DNA from: Lutimaribacter saemankumensis
Lineage (GTDB): Bacteria > Pseudomonadota > Alphaproteobacteria > Rhodobacterales > Rhodobacteraceae
DNA: 64,000 nucleotides
Assembly: GCF_900100005.1 (NCBI RefSeq)
Contig: NZ_FNEB01000001.1
Coordinates: forward strand, 372,001 to 436,000
Direction: 5' to 3'
Position 1 is the stretch's first letter. Each line of letters opens with the position of its first letter. Position numbers and translations under genes: made by a program. Under the pieces are notes generated by a model, which worked only from the letters and a program-made list of their open reading frames with translations, was not told the origin of the DNA and searched no databases. This document shows positions 63,328-64,000 of this stretch, in pieces.

Positions 63328-63355
63328 TCAAACCGCGCCCTTAATCCGGGCGCGG
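63328..63355 (-). terminator. Terminator of the VPLPA-CTERM gene
   Basis: Eight-base arms CCGCGCCC/GGGCGCGG (63333-63340 and 63348-63355) with a 7-base loop lie 15 bases after the stop of the minus-strand gene. The minus-strand T-run is only TTT, so it is modest. Confidence 0.55.
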
Positions 63356-63369
63356 CAGTCCTTTCGGCT

Positions 63370-64000
63370 TCAACGCCGGCCGCGCCGGCGCAAAAAAACC
63401 AGAGAGACCATGCCAAAAAACAGCAAACCCGCAGGTGCCGGCAAGGGGATCGCGGCGATTGTCGGGATCGCGATTCCGCCGATGGAGGTCTGGAACCTTT
63501 CGCCGGTTTCGTTATCGACGCCAAAAATCGTAAGCCGCCCCTCGTTGACCCAATGCGTGGCATCGGTCTTGATCGAAACGAACAGACTTTCTTCCGACGG
63601 CACCTGGAACAGCCCCGAGATAAAGATCGGGTCGAACACGAAACTCAACCGGTCGCCATCGCCGGACCGGCTGGCCGACAAGAGCCCTTTGTCGCCATCG
63701 CCGTCGAGCCGGAAATCGACATCGGTATCGAACAGCCCATAGGCCGCGAAATTGCCAAGCTCTATGCCGGTGATGCGGATGCTGTCGGCCTTGTAGGTGC
63801 TCGTCATATCCCGAAGCCGCAGGTTGAATACCAGATCGCCGGTCGTCGCGGATCTGACAACCCGGTCCTGCACATTGCCAAGCGCATAATAAAACAACCC
63901 CGACGGAACGATTGCGCCAAAGGATTCCAGATCGTCCTGCACGATGGAACCGGCCGGGTCGGGATCGGCCGCGGAGGTCGTGCCGGTGGGGAAAATCAGC
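63370..64000 (-). CDS. VPLPA-CTERM sorting-domain protein, 5' end outside window
   Basis: This is the C-terminal part (about 210 residues visible) of an exported protein. The frame is open to the window end. The last residues form a tripartite sorting tail: motif IPLPAPAG, a hydrophobic helix (LLFFGMVSLVFL) and a basic end RRRGRR. This is the VPLPA-CTERM form of PEP-CTERM sorting handled by exosortase-type enzymes in Rhodobacteraceae. The visible ectodomain is beta-rich with no recognised domain. No exosortase gene is in the window. Confidence 0.8.
   Translation of the reverse strand, partial: LIFPTGTTSAADPDPAGSIVQDDLESFGAIVPSGLFYYALGNVQDRVVRSATTGDLVFNLRLRDMTSTYKADSIRITGIELGNFAAYGLFDTDVDFRLDGDGDKGLLSASRSGDGDRLSFVFDPIFISGLFQVPSEESLFVSIKTDATHWVNEGRLTIFGVDNETGERFQTSIGGIAIPTIAAIPLPAPAGLLFFGMVSLVFLRRRGRR

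Overview
The window is a 64 kb stretch of high-GC bacterial chromosome. Gene content and order point to the Rhodobacteraceae (Roseobacter group, Alphaproteobacteria): a C4-pathway 5-aminolevulinate synthase (hemA), a DUF4167 protein, an lptF-lptG-lptD-surA-pdxA-rsmA operon, a rodZ-ispG pair, 3-hydroxybutyrate dehydrogenase beside a patatin, a VPLPA-CTERM protein and a solo LuxR regulator. I see no rRNA, tRNA, CRISPR array, insertion sequence or prophage. The genus assignment is inference from gene content.

Layout. 1-9 kb: the 3' part of prmC, a DUF4167 gene, then a tightly overlapping minus-strand operon for LPS transport to the outer membrane (lptF, lptG, lptD), the periplasmic chaperone surA, vitamin B6 synthesis (pdxA) and 16S rRNA dimethylation (rsmA). 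9-20 kb: pepA-holC, a membrane-anchored retropepsin-like protease, MarC, an ABC-F ATPase, a Bcr/CflA-type exporter, ndk, a TfoX C-terminal protein, a VIT1/CCC1 protein, lipA and a TPR protein. 19.7-24 kb: a cytochrome c'/diheme cytochrome c pair divergent from a LysR regulator, an unlisted 57-residue membrane protein, a Sel1 protein, hpt and a RatA/COQ10-type protein. 24-30 kb: an MmgE/PrpD enzyme, a solo LuxR regulator followed by 486 bases without a gene but rich in RNA structure, then tsf, rpsB and a SulP permease.

30-50 kb: a divergent HupE-like permease/DUF4198 pair that shares start-codon bases, psuK-psuG for pseudouridine breakdown, a DUF502 protein, a patatin, a flavoprotein resembling animal FOXRED2/ERFAD, bdhA, a candidate small RNA, a family-5 solute-binding protein with an entericidin-like lipoprotein, an XRE-cupin regulator divergent from an acyl-CoA synthetase, a FrnE-like DsbA protein, a two-helix potassium channel, two drug exporters, a 3-hydroxyisobutyrate-dehydrogenase-like enzyme and a penicillin-acylase-family hydrolase. 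50-64 kb: prfB, PBP1A and an N-acetylmuramoyl-alanine amidase (wall synthesis and cleavage), a BAAT-type hydrolase coupled to an aminotransferase, an M48 protease-TPR protein followed by two thioredoxin-fold periplasmic proteins, ispG, a RodZ-like protein, hemA and a truncated VPLPA-CTERM surface protein.

Most of the window is housekeeping. The parts most worth a second look are non-coding or poorly described: the multi-hairpin RNA after the LuxR gene, with a palindrome that could be that regulator's operator; a candidate 78-nt small RNA with a well-spaced promoter and terminator near 38.8 kb; the HupE/DUF4198 head-to-head pair whose mature proteins are both predicted to begin with His-Glu; and the bacterial ERFAD-like flavoprotein. 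Several genes (holC, lipA, hemA, the patatin, probably the LysR gene) appear to use TTG starts, and lptF a GTG start.
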